64,000 nucleotides of DNA from Paragorgia papillata (GCA_035771165.1 JAWNZC010000302.1:1720001-1784000); one strand, 5' to 3'; positions 10,860-22,226 are shown, numbered from the stretch's first letter. Program-made: numbers and translations. Notes: a model not told the origin generated them from the letters alone.

Positions 10860-12360
10860 CAGTAAGCTGTTTAGAAGAGAGTACGTTACAGGTCGGGATG
10901 AAGAACATTTTAAAAAACATTGATTTCCAAAAAAAAGTTATTGACGACGTAAGCATTAACTAATAATTACAGCATTAATGTAGTGATTAGAAAGTTGAGT
11001 TTTAAACTGATTAACTGAGGTAGAATCTGGTATTGAGCACTACTCCAAAGTTTAAGTAGCTACACAGCTAAAGTATTAACTAGCTTAAAAAAGTTTAGTA
11101 CGGCACTTAGAAACTAGTACATCTAGTTCTGAACTGTTTCTAGTGATTCTGACTGAATTATTGAGTTGCACAAAACTATTAATAGGAATATTATAGTGAC
11201 CTGTATAACATTTAAAATAGATAAGATCTTTCAAGTCATGCCAGTATGATAATGGTATAGTAGTAGATTGACTGTTTTCAGATGATCATTCAGATTGTAT
11301 GATAAATCATCCTGCCAGTTCAAAAACTTCAAATATATTTATAGTTGCCCTGCGTTGTAGTCTTTTAACCTTACTGATTTTAGTTATTGTCTGAGGTGCC
11401 CAAACTTCACATGTGTAGGCCAGGTACAGATGCACTCGTGCACTAGCAAATATGCAATAGGTGACTAGTAAAATATAGCCACACCCTACGTCTATGGTAT
11501 ATCTTCACACAACATGAATCCTGATGACATGTTTTTGCTTTAGAGCATGTATACAAGCTTCCTATACTCAGCATGACAAATATAAAACTCGTTTAGTAAT
11601 AAAGCACATAAATAATAATACAAAAATATAAAGATATTGTTACTGTCAACAAACTGTTTCCTCAAAGTCTGTCATCTTCATGAATGTTCCTTGTGTTCTT
11701 ACCAGGAGCGGAGCGAGAGTTCTCTTTTTGGGGGGGTGCACGACTAAATTTTGCCGACAAAAGGGCGTGGTTTTGGCGTGGTCTGAACGCGCCATATTTC
11801 CCTTTTTGGTTAATTCTTAATTTATGACACTAATGACAGTGTATTCCGAGTTGTTTTGGCAATTAATTTATTTTTCAACTTGGAAAGATATGCTGTATAT
11901 GTGATCGCATCGTAAATAATTAGAGAACATATATAAATCTATATGTGTATTATAAGAGCAGCAATTAACCTAAGATATAGCAATTTCTAGTATTTATATT
12001 CCAATTTCTAGTATCAGAATGGACAGATCAAATTTGTTCGGTTGTACCTTTTTATACTCATATTTAGTATTTAATAAATATAGGCGAACAATTTTTCTTT
12101 TAAGTTCTCACAAGTTGCAAGTGCTGCTGATACGAATGGGTTCGCCGGAGTACCAGCTGCTTCGTACGCGACACATTTCCCTCCGTAGAACTTCATGGTA
12201 AATTTTGTCGGGTTCTTGTCGGTAATCGTCATCAAATGACTGCTTGCAAACCAGACATGTTAGTTTTGTTCTCTTTCATTTGCGTTTTCGCTGGGTATTG
12301 TCCATTGTTTTCCAATATTGTATTAGATTTACATTGTGTAAATATGGCGTGCGTGTCGAG
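10860..12360. other. Unassigned AT-rich sequence
   Basis: I see no supported gene, RNA or structured repeat. The AT-rich composition and short frames do not suggest exons. Confidence 0.4.
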
Positions 12361-12909
12361 TTTTAAGCATAGTTAGTGGAAGGGGGTGGTTTGGAAACTC
12401 GGCAAAAGTCATCGCTCCGTGCTTTTGTTCAATTTGTCTAATTTCACGGTCACTGAACGTATTGCATTTTCTGTATAATGAAGCGGTCATCCAATAGCAA
12501 CGTTCATGTTTAATTAGTGCAGTCCTTCGTCGTCACGTGTTGTAAGTTCTTTGTTCGTTGTGAAGTCCCTCTCTCCTCCGCAGAGGTTCTTTCGGAGATC
12601 GGCTATGTCGGGGATCGTCGGAGATGCGTCGAAATCGTCAGCTGGACATATGGAGTGCGCCCGCACTATTTATGTCCAGCTGACGCCTCGGGGCATCTCC
12701 GACGACCCCCGAAACGTCCAATCTCCGAAATTTAACCTCTGCGGAGGAGAGAGGCGAAGTCCTTCGTCGTCACGTGTCCATAGAATTTCCTTTCTCCAAC
12801 CAATTGTCTTCCGCCAACATGAACTATTGTGTTCATCAACATGACCATTGCATAATCTTGAAAGACAGTGGAGCTTCCAAACCATCCCCCTCCACTAACT
12901 ATGTTTTAA
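12361..12909. mobile_element. Fold-back element carrying a second fold-back
   Basis: The outer arms are AGTTAGTGGAAGGGGGTGG (left, about 12370) and CCATCCCCCTCCACTAACT (right, about 12883), with TTTTAAGCAT/ATGTTTTAA outside. A second palindrome, 12567-12754, lies inside. No coding region was identified. Confidence 0.7.
12567..12754. mobile_element. Nested palindromic MITE (188 bp)
   Basis: CCCTCTCTCCTCCGCAGAGG opens and CCTCTGCGGAGGAGAGAGG closes it. An inner stem pairs GTCAGCTGGACATA with TATGTCCAGCTGAC. The sequence AGTCCTTCGTCGTCACGTGT appears both upstream (about 12521) and immediately downstream (about 12758), so a short host segment was duplicated around it. Confidence 0.75.
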
Positions 12910-14228
12910 GTTAGCCGAATATGTCGAGTATTCTTGCTTTGTTGAACCAATGATTCTCCACTGTCTATGTACGGTATTTATTTACATTTGAAATCAGATA
13001 TTATATTAACATATCTATCAACGGTCAGGAAGAAAAACCTCAAAATTAGATTATTCATTAAATCCCGCACTAGCTAGCACTTCCAGGTTGATGGGAGACA
13101 GGTAATGATGCGGTAAAGCGCTAAACTGTCAAACTTTCTTCGGCAATCTTGCAACGACGTTTGGCGAGTTCTGCCGCCATTTTCTAATTTTCTCAACACT
13201 TTGCCGATATTTTTGTCGGTATTTGCCAAGATTTTGTCGGAGTTATTTCTGCCACAAGGTCTCGACCCATCGATCTGTCCCAATCTCAATTTGCCAACAA
13301 CTGGTTGACTTGTGCCGACAAAGCCAACATTGCGGGGTGCCCCCCCCCCCCCCCCTTGGACTACGCCCTTGGACTTCTCACATCTTGGATTTTGTTTGCA
13401 ATAGGAACTAATAGTTTTCGTGAGGTTTACTAAGAGATTTCCTGAGTTCAGGCCAATTCACAGACAGTCGTGAGCCAGATCATTACTCGGGCTACATGTG
13501 GTAGGCCGAGTCTTAATCTGTTGGCACGATTTTGCGATTATGACTCATACCTCCCGTCAGGCTTTGCAAAGAATTTTGCATCATTCATTTTCATTTTAAA
13601 GTTTTCTGTTCTCGTACCTCTCGCCGAGCTATATGCAAAACTGCTTTGCGAAACTGGTTTTCTTTGCTCAAATGCAAGAAGTATTTCTTTGATGTTGATG
13701 TGCTTTAGTGACCAATCAGTAAATTGGCCTAGAAGTTCTTTTTTTGGTCGAAAATACGCTCACATGCATCTACATTAATATAAATGCACAGACGCCGAGG
13801 TTTAACGCCATTTTGGAACACGAATCTCTGACGGCCAACTCACAACTTGCAAAGACAGAGGACAAGAAGTACAGTCGATCTACATGTATTCTTCGATATT
13901 GTCGGTCATATAGCGTTTGTAATTCTTGTATTTCGACGATTTCGTCAATGTTCAGGTTTCCTCGTATTTTATTTATCAATACTGTTGCTCGTCAATTCTC
14001 ATTCAACTCGTCCATTGAGACATAATTTGTCCGTCAGTGACTCCTGCAAATATGTCGTCCGTTGAGGCAAAATACAGAAAATCACTACCAAGTCTATATG
14101 GGTGAGAAAATCTATATTAGTAATATAGTGATGCAAAGCCCTTTATAACTTATACTAATCATATTTTCACTTCACCGTATTTGCAAATTGTTCTATCATT
14201 CTATCAAATGCTAAAACTCACTCACAAT
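12910..14228. other. Unassigned sequence
   Basis: ORFs of 60-102 codons exist here (for example 13470-13778, plus) but none shows a domain, splice context or codon pattern I trust. A 16-C run lies at 13340-13355. Confidence 0.4.
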
Positions 14229-14229
14229 A

Positions 14230-15438
14230 GGGGAGTTCAAGGTTTATTTCGCCATATTGCAGGGGGTGCAAAACCATTGGGGCGAGCGCGCGGCCATGCC
14301 TATTTATCCTTGTTAAAATCATGGCGAAACTTGCGAAGCAAGAAGGATATCGCTTCGGTTTTTGTCGAATTCGTCTTTAATCGTTGTTTGGATCACTTTC
14401 CTGTGAGCTGGTATGTTCGTTCTTTGATTTTAGACCATTATCGCTGATAACCAACGCGTAGGAACGCTATAATACGAAAGTTTCCTCAACTGAGGGGTCG
14501 CTGCGCCATTGTGGCAGACACGGGACGCGGCTGTTTGACGATTTTAGCAGAGACAAAACCTCTCGCTGTATAGTAGGATACTGCGATAACAACAAACGCA
14601 GTCCTGAATGTTGGGTGAAGAGGTATTATCTTAAAATTTTGGTTCTTAATAAGCGGCCAAATCACCAGATTTCGGCAGAAACTTGACGTAAGCAAACATT
14701 TGTCTAGAATATCCGTATTTTCCGCTTGTTTATCAGTCTTCAATGCCAATGGTGTCAAATTTCCCAAATAAAATTGCTTCGTTCTTCAAAATAATTACAC
14801 GTTTAACTCGACAAAAATACAAGCAATATGTACGATTTTATCTTTATACTTAATAGTTAGATCTAGACTTAAACTGCATTTATAAACTATATTTTGCGCT
14901 GTATACGCCAGTTAATAACGTGTACATATTAGAAGTAAACACGCATAACCCGAAACGTATCCCTTTCCTGCGAGGAGATATACATAATACACTTCGTTTG
15001 ATAACGAGAAAGAGGATATTTCAGACTTCAGATGACGAAGATGAACCTCTGGTTACTTACGTTACTATACGCTTGAAGTTCGAGTGATTTTCAAGAGAGT
15101 TGGAGCTAAAGTTTTACATTGCGTTGCTGAAATCGTCACTCAGTCATGCCCGTCATAACAGCGCAGCCACCCCCTCAGTTGAGGAAACTTTCGTATTATA
15201 GCGTTTCTACGCGTTGGTTATCAGCGATAATGGTCTAAAATCAAAGAACGAACATACTAGCCCACAGAAAAGCGATCCAAACGACGATTAAAGACGAATT
15301 CGACAAAAACCGAAGCGATATCCTTCTTGCTTCGCAAGTTTCGCCATGACTTTAACAAGGATAAATAGGCATGGCCGCGCGCTCGCCCCATTGGTTTTGC
15401 ACCCCCTGCAATATGGCGAAATAAACCTTGAACTCCCC
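14230..15438. mobile_element. 1.2 kb TIR element, TA-flanked, ~280-bp termini
   Basis: The left end GGGGAGTTCAAGGTTTATTT and right end AAATAAACCTTGAACTCCCC are inverted copies. The inversion extends about 280 bp on each side, to about 14510 and 15160, through CGCCATATTGCAGGGGGTGC and TCCTCAACTGAGG. TA precedes and follows the ends, the target duplication of Tc1/mariner-type elements. The ~650-bp core has no transposase-like ORF, so the element is non-autonomous. Arm divergence is low by eye, only scattered substitutions, so it is fairly young. Confidence 0.85.
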
Positions 15439-15444
15439 TATTGA

Positions 15445-17400
15445 TTATTGGTTATCTACTGGTTGTTTTTTTTTCAATAAATGTATCAGTCAAATTCAAG
15501 CCTGCCCTTTTAGTTAGCACATCCCAGGAGGTGGATAATTACTAATATGTAACCTAATCACATTGTGTTGATAGAATTATTAGAATAAAGGGTGCTGACA
15601 ATTTTGTCAACATAAAGATCTCGATCGATCTCGACCAAAACATTGCCTGTACAGTTGAAAAGCCACAGTTCTGATCTCGACTAAAACATTGCCCGTACAG
15701 ATTAAAAGTCACAATTCTGAGTAGCCAGAGAGTTGCCTGCAGAGGAGGCTAGGTTCTACTCATTGTGGGTGGCAGTGCCCAGCACTCGGCAATGATGCCC
15801 AGCACTCAGGCCAGTGTAGAGAGTTAGACAATGGGGCAACCCGGGGCAACTGAGGTATGTTTCATTACAAACTTCAATGCCCTTGAGATGTGTTGCACAA
15901 CAATCTTCAGTGCCCCAGCTTCCCCTTACAGACCCTTAGAGAAAACTGTACAGACATCCACATTGATATGGTGCCCCAGTAAAATAAAATGCTGGGAACT
16001 TGTCAAGCACCTGGGACATCTTTTACACCCGCGCCCTAAGATTTTGCATTTTTATTTACATTATCCCTGCAGGCATCCTGCACTCACATTCTTTTCGGTA
16101 GCCCTGAAATTGTGGGTATAAAATGAGATTTAGTAGCCACTAAACTACTACCAGCCTGCTATTTCACGAGGATCAGGAAAGTATCAGGAAAATTTTGAAA
16201 TCTAGAGTCCTGGAAATACCATTTCCTGCATTCTGATGGGTGATTTTCTTCATTAATATAATGGACAAAACCTTCAATGACAATTTCAATGACAACGGTT
16301 TATTATGTTTGTTTTTTTTCAGATTGATTTGGGTTAGATTTAGGCATGTTTAGAGTTAGCGTTTATGGTTTGCTGATCGTAAGTTTGCGGTTTAATATTA
16401 GTATAGCCAGTTATTAAAATGGGGTGCCAGGCCCCTCCACAAAAAAGGGGGGGTTAGCTCCCCTGCTCACCCTCCCCCCCCCCCCCCCCCTCCAATCACT
16501 GGAAAAGTAGGACAGCAATTCAGGCTAATTTGTTTGTTAACAGAAATACCATGAAATTGTAATCCCCTCTGGATGTAAGCCAACCAACCAAATTTCTAAT
16601 ATGTTTTGAAAGATCCATGCGTAATCCCCCTAACAAGTTCTTCGTCAAGATCCCCCACTTCAGTTCCATTTTTCTTTGGCACCTTCGTGCGCTCAACCGC
16701 CTACTACAATTTTGCAAAGTAATCAATAGCCCAAGTGAACGCCTGAGCACGCGTCTTGTTGAACAATTGTTAGTATTGCTGAAGCCATGTGGAAAACCTA
16801 TGAACATCGCAATTGCTACTTGCTCGACCAAAAGCATCAGAAAGTGTATACATTGCCAATATAAAGATCCAGAATGTTAGTGTTTTGATCCTCATCTCTG
16901 TACCGATGGAATACTAGTAAAAATGTATAGAATGTAGAGACCTGCTAGCCATGAGAAAAATATACTGTATATCGTTTTCGGTTGTTCGGTTGCCACTTGG
17001 ATGCAACAGCTTCGGCCAGCTTTGCCTTTGACGAAATTGCATGTTGGTAGGTATTCCAAGTAAGTTGCCTATATGGTTGATCAGTGATGTGATTGATACA
17101 ACCACAGAATAGGAACATGACTGCCGATGAATTTTCGAAGTGATCGAACACTCGGCTCCATATATGGGAGGTATTTTGCAATTTTGTGAAAAATTTGGGG
17201 CGAAAAAAAATATATGGGCCTGGCGTAGCCTCCTCCGCAGGCAACTCTGCATGTGTGGCTTCCCAGACTTAAGTTTAGTTTATTAGCATGATGTTGACAA
17301 AGTAAAGTAACATTATTAAGCGCTTGCAAAGTGATTTATAAATGGGTATTGGTCTATAATTTATTGGCACTGATGGTACTTTGATGAAGTTGGAGTCTCA
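15445..17400. other. Unassigned sequence with a C17 tract
   Basis: No gene was recognised. Overlapping ORFs on both strands at 16520-16880 and 16914-17329 lack known domains. The C run is at 16474-16490. Confidence 0.4.
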
Positions 17401-17416
17401 TAATGTACATATAAGT

Positions 17417-17418
<2 letters not shown>

Positions 17419-17469
<51 letters not shown>
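17419..17469. repeat. (TA)n followed by (TAA)n microsatellite
   Basis: A TA run of about 50 bp is followed by TAATAATAATAATAA to about 17486. On the minus strand this is the 3' end of the LINE, so the TTA/TAA repeats are probably its tail and the TA run its target or an extension. Confidence 0.9.
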
Positions 17470-17484
<15 letters not shown>

Positions 17485-17667
17485 AAAATTTCTATAGCGC
17501 ATATACATTGCTGTTCTATGCGCTTTACATTGTGAAATTAAGTCTACAGTATTTTACACATTTTTTATGCATATGGTGTTAAAATTCATCCGTTACAAGT
17601 CCTATATCTATGTATTATTTAAAACTAATAAAAATATTAATAATAAAATTCGTCTTATAATTATAAG

Positions 17668-18288
17668 TCATATGTCGTAAGCTAATTTAAAAAGGTGAGT
17701 CTTTAATTTGGATTTAAAAGTATTAATGTCAGTTATAGATCTGATATCCACTGGCAGTGTGTTCCATAGTTTTGGCCCAGCTACAGAAAATGCCCGATAT
17801 CCATAGGTTTTAAGTTTGTATGGTTGTTCTGTAAGACGCCATTTATCTGCTGACGATCGAAGTTTTCTTGTTGGTTCATAAAGGCATACAAGTTCTGGTA
17901 AATATTTAGGAGCAATGTTATTTACTATTTTGAAACACATTAAATTCATCTTAAAAACGATTCTTTCTTGAACTGGCAACCAGTGTAGATTTATTAAAGT
18001 TGGACTGATGTGATCATACTTTCGCAAGCAAGCTATAACCCGTGCTGCTGCATTTTGTACATTTTGCAATTTGTTAACTTCGTACTTGGGTAAACCGTAC
18101 AAAAGTGAATTGCAAAAATTCAATCTTGAACTGACAAACGAATGAATCAGTACTTCGGTTGTGCCAGCACCAATATACTTTCTGATCTTGGCTATGTTCC
18201 TTAAGTGATAAAAAGCTCCCTTGACTACTTCATTTATTTGAGGTGACATTGTCAATGTACTGTCAAATGTTACTCCAATATTTCGTGC
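17668..18288 (-). pseudogene. LINE reverse transcriptase C-terminal region (element A)
   Basis: The frame opens at about 18288 with NIGVTFDSTLTMSPQIN and continues through RSFVSSRLNFCNSLLYGLP-like and LQNVQNAAARVIACL stretches to FKSKLKTHLFKLAYDI. This thumb and C-terminal module follows the YADD block in CR1/L2-type LINEs. It is the continuation of the RT interrupted at about 18975. The upstream part ends in NTIRSSQK just before the inserted element and this part resumes at ARNIGVTFD, so it was separated by insertion rather than encoded alone. The isolated 195-codon ORF starting at an internal Met is therefore a by-product. Confidence 0.8.
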
Positions 18289-18289
18289 T

Positions 18290-18972
18290 TTCTTACTTTT
18301 TTTTATTTTTTTTTATGAACTTTATTAAAGTGTCAAAGCCTAATAGCTTGGGATAAAATCCCATACTAATGTGGGGACACAACAAAATTATACATATATA
18401 AAATTATACATATTATAAAATATTACTACGAGTTGCACAGAGTGCAATTCTTGCAACCGTCCTCTAATAATAATGCTATGTTCTTTTTCCTAATCATACT
18501 TTTAAAGGAGGGCAATGATATCGAAGCTCTCTCCCCTGAGGAGAGTTTGCCCCACACCTTGGGCCCTAGATAACGTAATGAATGTTTACCATATGTTACA
18601 GTGTTAAATCTAGGTACTGAAAAGTCTGATTGTCTAAGATTATATTGAGACGTGTGTTCTTTAAAAATGCTACAGATGTTAGGGGGACTTAATTTATGCT
18701 TAACTTTATACATCAATATGCATACGTCTTGTAGACGTCTATTCAACAAAGTCGGTAATTTCGCTCTTTCTAGTAATTGGTGATAGGTAGAGTTCTTATC
18801 CTTAAAGACTGCCCTAAGTCCTCTTTCTTGTAACCGTTCCAATTTCCGAGCATCACTAGCTCTACAAAAATGCCATGCCAAGTGGCAGTACGTGAGGTGC
18901 GGGAGGATAGCTGCTTTGAACAGCTGCAGCTTCGCCATTGTTGGTATGAGGTTTCTCAGCCTCATTAACACC
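18290..18972 (-). mobile_element. 5'-truncated LINE (element B) inserted into element A
   Basis: Minus-strand 18972-18426 encodes the C-terminal RT module of a different LINE (FKAAILPHLTYCHLAWHFCR, KLERLQERGLRAVFKDKNS, LRYLGPKVWGKLS, ending CKNCTLCNS). It starts in mid-protein, and its opening residues (GVLMRLRNLIPT) correspond to the same RT position where element A stops. The 3' UTR runs to about 18300 and ends in AATAAAGTTCATAAAAAAAA-like A-rich sequence abutting element A at AGTAAGAAAGC. A 5'-truncated copy with an A-rich tail is the normal product of target-primed reverse transcription. Target-site duplication is not clear. Confidence 0.8.
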
Positions 18973-18975
18973 AAT

Positions 18976-19366
18976 CTTCTGACTAGATCTAATGGTGTTA
19001 GATTTAACTGTTATGGAAGGTTGCAATGACATCTGTCGGAATTTAGAGTGAAGAACAAGGAGTTCTGTCTTGCTAGTATTGAGTTTTAACTTATTTGCAG
19101 GCATCCAGTTGGTAATATCAGAAAGACAACTTTCAACCCGACAAGTCGCCGACGATAGTTCAACATCATTATTGAAACTAAAGGTAGTATATATTTGATT
19201 GTCGTCTGCATATAAATGAAACGATATGTCGTGTTTTCGCATTAGATTTCCCAGTGGAGACGTATAACACCGACCCTTGTGGCACTCCATAACTGACTGA
19301 ATAAACTGATGAACTGCTCCCATCTATATCAACAAAATGTGTGCGGTCTGTAAGATACGAACGAAA
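18976..19366 (-). pseudogene. LINE reverse transcriptase, central domain with YADD
   Basis: Continues from the 19367 stop. Just after a TAG at 19364-19366 the frame encodes FRSYLTDRTHFVDIDG and the RT motif SYGVPQGSVL. A frameshift follows, then FHLYADDNQIYTTF with the catalytic YADD (about 19205-19220), then LSDITNWMPANKLKLNTSKTELLVL. RT motifs B, C and D are thus all present but in broken frames. The protein is cut by element B after NTIRSSQK. Confidence 0.85.
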
Positions 19367-20209
19367 CTATGCTTGCGCTTTTCCCTTGATACCAAATTTT
19401 GACTGCAGTCTGTATAACAAAATCTCGTGATCCACAGTGTCGAATGCAGCTGATAAATCCAACAGTAGAAGAATTACACATTTATTGTTGTCAATGGCTT
19501 TCAAGATGTCATTCTGAACTCGAATAAGTGCCGTTTCACAGCTGTGATACCTCTTGTAGGCCGACTGGAATGTCTCATTTAGATCATTCGTGTAGAGGTG
19601 ATCCCATAAACGCGTAGCTGCTACTTTCTCAATAACCTTAGATACAAATTTTAAGTTGGATATCGGTCTAAAATTTGGGAAACTTTCAAAATCCAAGGAT
19701 TGTTTCTTTAATAAGGGAGATAGTAACGCTTGCTTCATGGAAGTTGGCATTGTAGTGGATTCAAACGAAAGATTTACAACCCGACATATGATGGGTAATA
19801 AATCGATGATGCAATTCTTGAGTAATAACGCAGGCACTGGATCCAAACTACACGATTTAGTTGAAATTTTGCTAATAAGAACCGATAGTTCTTCGACGCT
19901 GGTTGGTAAGAGTTCATTCAACTCACAATCAATACTCGTCTCTTCAATCTGCTCAAAGTTAGGAGAATCAGCATTAGGTAAAGCATCAATTTCTTGTCTT
20001 ATTGCCACAATTTTTTCAGAGAAGAAGTCAGCAAATTTATTACACAGTTCAACAGTAGAATCACATGTCGGATAATGTTTTTCAGATTTTCGGTGTAACA
20101 AACGATCTATCGTATTAAACAAAACTTTGTGATCCGATTTGTTTTCAAGAATAAAAGCAGAGTAATAATTCATTTTTGACGACTTGATGATATCCCTTAC
20201 CCGTTGCAC
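19367..20209 (-). pseudogene. LINE reverse transcriptase, fingers and palm motif A
   Basis: A 280-codon open stretch. It contains [15 protein letters not shown] (pre-RT region), [25 protein letters not shown] (RT motif 1/2), [17 protein letters not shown] and [18 protein letters not shown], which carries the motif A aspartate. It ends at a TAG where related proteins have Trp (KAQA-stop-FRSYL). Its frame is offset by one base from the endonuclease ORF at 20197-20209, consistent with loss of one base. The RT function is known for the family; this copy is inactive. Confidence 0.9.
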
Positions 20210-21266
20210 TGATCATAATACTGCTGTCTATCTATATCTAATCCGGACTTACGCCAACGTCTTTCAAGTTGACGGCGCTTGCATTTCTCATTAGCAATGT
20301 CCTCGGTATACCATGGTGCAGACGGTCGTGAACTTACTATGCATGTTTTTAAAGGTGCATCGGAATCAACAACCTTGAGCAATTCACTGTCATATTGATC
20401 ACATAAATCTATCACATTACTCGTTTGAGAGGTGAATAGTGCACATTTAATTACATCATTTCGAAACATAACCGGGTCTACACTGCGAAGTTTGCGGTAT
20501 TGTCTCTCTTGCCTTGGTAGACGTGGTTTAATAAGATGTAACTTTATATGGATAACTTTGCGATCAGATAATTGAGGGTCCATGGATGACCAGCTGTAGA
20601 TCATATCCTCACATGACCTAGTAATCACTAGATCCAAGGTGTGATTTGCTTTATGACTTGGGCCAGTTATATGCTGCTTTAAATCGTCACAGTCCAGTAA
20701 ATCAAGGAATCTTGCAGCCTGAGAGTTTGTAGGATCATCAACATGAAAGTTAAAATCTCCCAACAATACAAGTTTGCCACTAGATACCGCCAATCGTTCA
20801 AATAAGTCAGCAAATTCATCGAAAAACATGTTAACTGTTAGTCCATTCTCTACAGAAGGAGGGGGTCGATAAACTACACCGATCCTCAGAACTGTACTAG
20901 GCGATCTAATTAAAGTTTCCATATACTCAAATGATGAATATTGGGCCACATTTTGTTTCTCTGTCTTATAATACTTTTTATACAATAAGCCAACATCGCC
21001 CCCATGGCCTTCACTTCGTGGAATATGCATAAATGCATACCCTCGGGGACAGAGTTCATTTATTGTATACACAGACTCATTGTTCGAGTTTAACCAAGTT
21101 TCGGTTACTGCCAAACAATCTACACGGTGTTCTACAACATAATCCTTTATAAACATGCCCTTGTTGTTTAAGGAACGGGCATTCAGCATGGCGAGGTGCA
21201 GCAAATTTGAAGTTTTAGTTTTAGGACTATTTTTCGTGGGCGTAATGTTTACCAGATATTTAAATT
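20197..21266 (-). pseudogene. LINE apurinic-like endonuclease domain
   Basis: The frame is open from about 21266 (just 5' of the upstream ORF's stop) to 20199. Endonuclease landmarks in order are LAMLNARSLNNK (Asn), CLAVTETWLN (catalytic Glu), RSEGHGGDVGLLYKK, VVYRPPPS, LLGDFNFHVDD (Asp/Asn) and QLSDRKVIHIKL. In active enzymes the last motif is SDH; here the catalytic His is Arg (CGC, one transition from CAC), so nicking activity should be lost. The domain makes the first-strand nick for target-primed reverse transcription. The C-terminal part (RRQLERRWRKS) is the usual linker to the RT. Confidence 0.9.
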
Positions 21267-21902
21267 AGCACCAACATTATTTCTATGTTGAAATATGCGT
21301 GGCCTTCTTCTAGTAATGTTAACCGATGGAATATTTTGTATTTCGTAAACAGACGAAACCCTTCTATTCACCCAATAAGCTTCGAAATTCTCTTGAGAAT
21401 GCTCCACATCACCAAAACACCTTTGTAGCTGGTAAAAAGGTTGGAACCCCAGTAACTGATTTGAGATGAAATAGTTTGTTGATCCTTCATGTATAGCGGC
21501 GCATAGATTAACATTCTTGGGAGGCAAGTTAGATGAATAAGCCAACACATCCATTTCTGGTCCAGGATTTTTCTCTATGTCGAAATAAACAGTTAGATCG
21601 ATCACAAACACCTTGCTAGGAAGAGCCAAGATGGTTTGACCATGCTTGCCAGCTTTGTAAACAGGAAAATTGATGTTAAACTTCGACTGCATCATGATAC
21701 GCCTTACTGGAATTCTAGTCTGGCAATGCCAAGCAGATTGAAGTAGAAATCCCGAAAATACAGTGAACGACACGCCATCAAACGATTGAAAGGTTGTATA
21801 TTCAACGTTTGAAGCTCCATGATAACTATTTAGCAGCAATACATTTTGAAAAAGCCATAAAATCAGAAATAATGCAAGAGCGATATTAAACCATGACGCC
21901 AT
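21249..21902 (-). CDS. LINE N-terminal ORF with 2A ribosome-skipping motif
   Basis: A 217-codon ORF. Residues 4-24 are strongly hydrophobic (WFNIALALFLILWLFQNVLLL), like a signal peptide or membrane anchor. At residues 108-115 it has DIEKNPGP, a match to the D(V/I)ExNPGP 2A consensus. Translation would break between Gly114 and Pro115, releasing the leader and restarting with Pro. 2A motifs are documented near the N terminus of ORF2 proteins in several APE-type LINEs (trypanosomes, sea urchin and other invertebrates). The ORF stops at 21249-21251 and the endonuclease is in the -1 frame. A TTTAAAT heptamer in slippery phase (T TTA AAT, 21258-21264) lies at the junction. Whether this is programmed shifting or a single-base loss is unresolved. 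Confidence 0.8.
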   Translation of the reverse strand: MASWFNIALALFLILWLFQNVLLLNSYHGASNVEYTTFQSFDGVSFTVFSGFLLQSAWHCQTRIPVRRIMMQSKFNINFPVYKAGKHGQTILALPSKVFVIDLTVYFDIEKNPGPEMDVLAYSSNLPPKNVNLCAAIHEGSTNYFISNQLLGFQPFYQLQRCFGDVEHSQENFEAYWVNRRVSSVYEIQNIPSVNITRRRPRIFQHRNNVGANLNIW

Positions 21903-21942
21903 GACGACTGCTTACTCGACATATACATAGTATAGTTTAAGT

Positions 21943-22226
21943 AATAGATAAATCCCGAGAACGAGGGATGTATGCTATATAAAGACCAGAAGACGCGCAG
22001 CGTCCGTGGGCTTTATATCGCATACATCCGGACGTTCGAGGGATTTATCTGACTTAATTTATTATCGAGGAGGTTTTCCAACAAAGTTTTGTCATTTTTT
22101 TCCACCTTGGACAAATATTTTTCTTGTTTTTTTCTTCGTTTCGTATCTAATTAGTATTCAAGGTCTTTATGCGATATAAAGACCTCGGAAGAACAAAGAA
22201 AACCGACTCGATAATAAATTAAGTGG
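21943..22226. mobile_element. Fold-back/MITE family, copy 1
   Basis: It begins GATAAATCCCGAGAACGAGG, contains ATCGCATACATCC and TCGAGGGATTTATC as an inner inversion, and ends CCGACTCGATAATAAATTAAG. The same modules occur inverted at 36240-36485. TAATTTATTATCGAG also pairs with CTCGATAATAAATTA within the copy. No ORF. Confidence 0.75.

Larger units (their letters stand above)
17480..21902 (-). mobile_element. Decayed CR1/L2-like non-LTR retrotransposon with nested LINE
   Basis: Minus-strand order is: 2A-containing N-terminal ORF (21902-21249), apurinic-type endonuclease (about 21266-20197), reverse transcriptase (20209 to about 18976), insertion of a second LINE (about 18972-18290), RT C-terminal region (about 18285-17668), then a 3' tail in TTATTATTA repeats. 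Several frameshifts and an in-frame stop show that this copy is dead. The clade is judged only from motif style: GDFNFH endonuclease, YGVPQGSVL, YADD, and microsatellite tail rather than poly-A. CR1, L2 and related clades are all possible. Confidence 0.85.

Noticed and set aside
13470..13778. 102-codon ORF as an exon
   Set aside because: No recognisable family and unremarkable composition for AT-rich non-coding DNA.
16520..16880. Overlapping 105- and 87-codon ORFs as a gene
   Set aside because: No domain, no splice or promoter context, and both strands are open over the same DNA.
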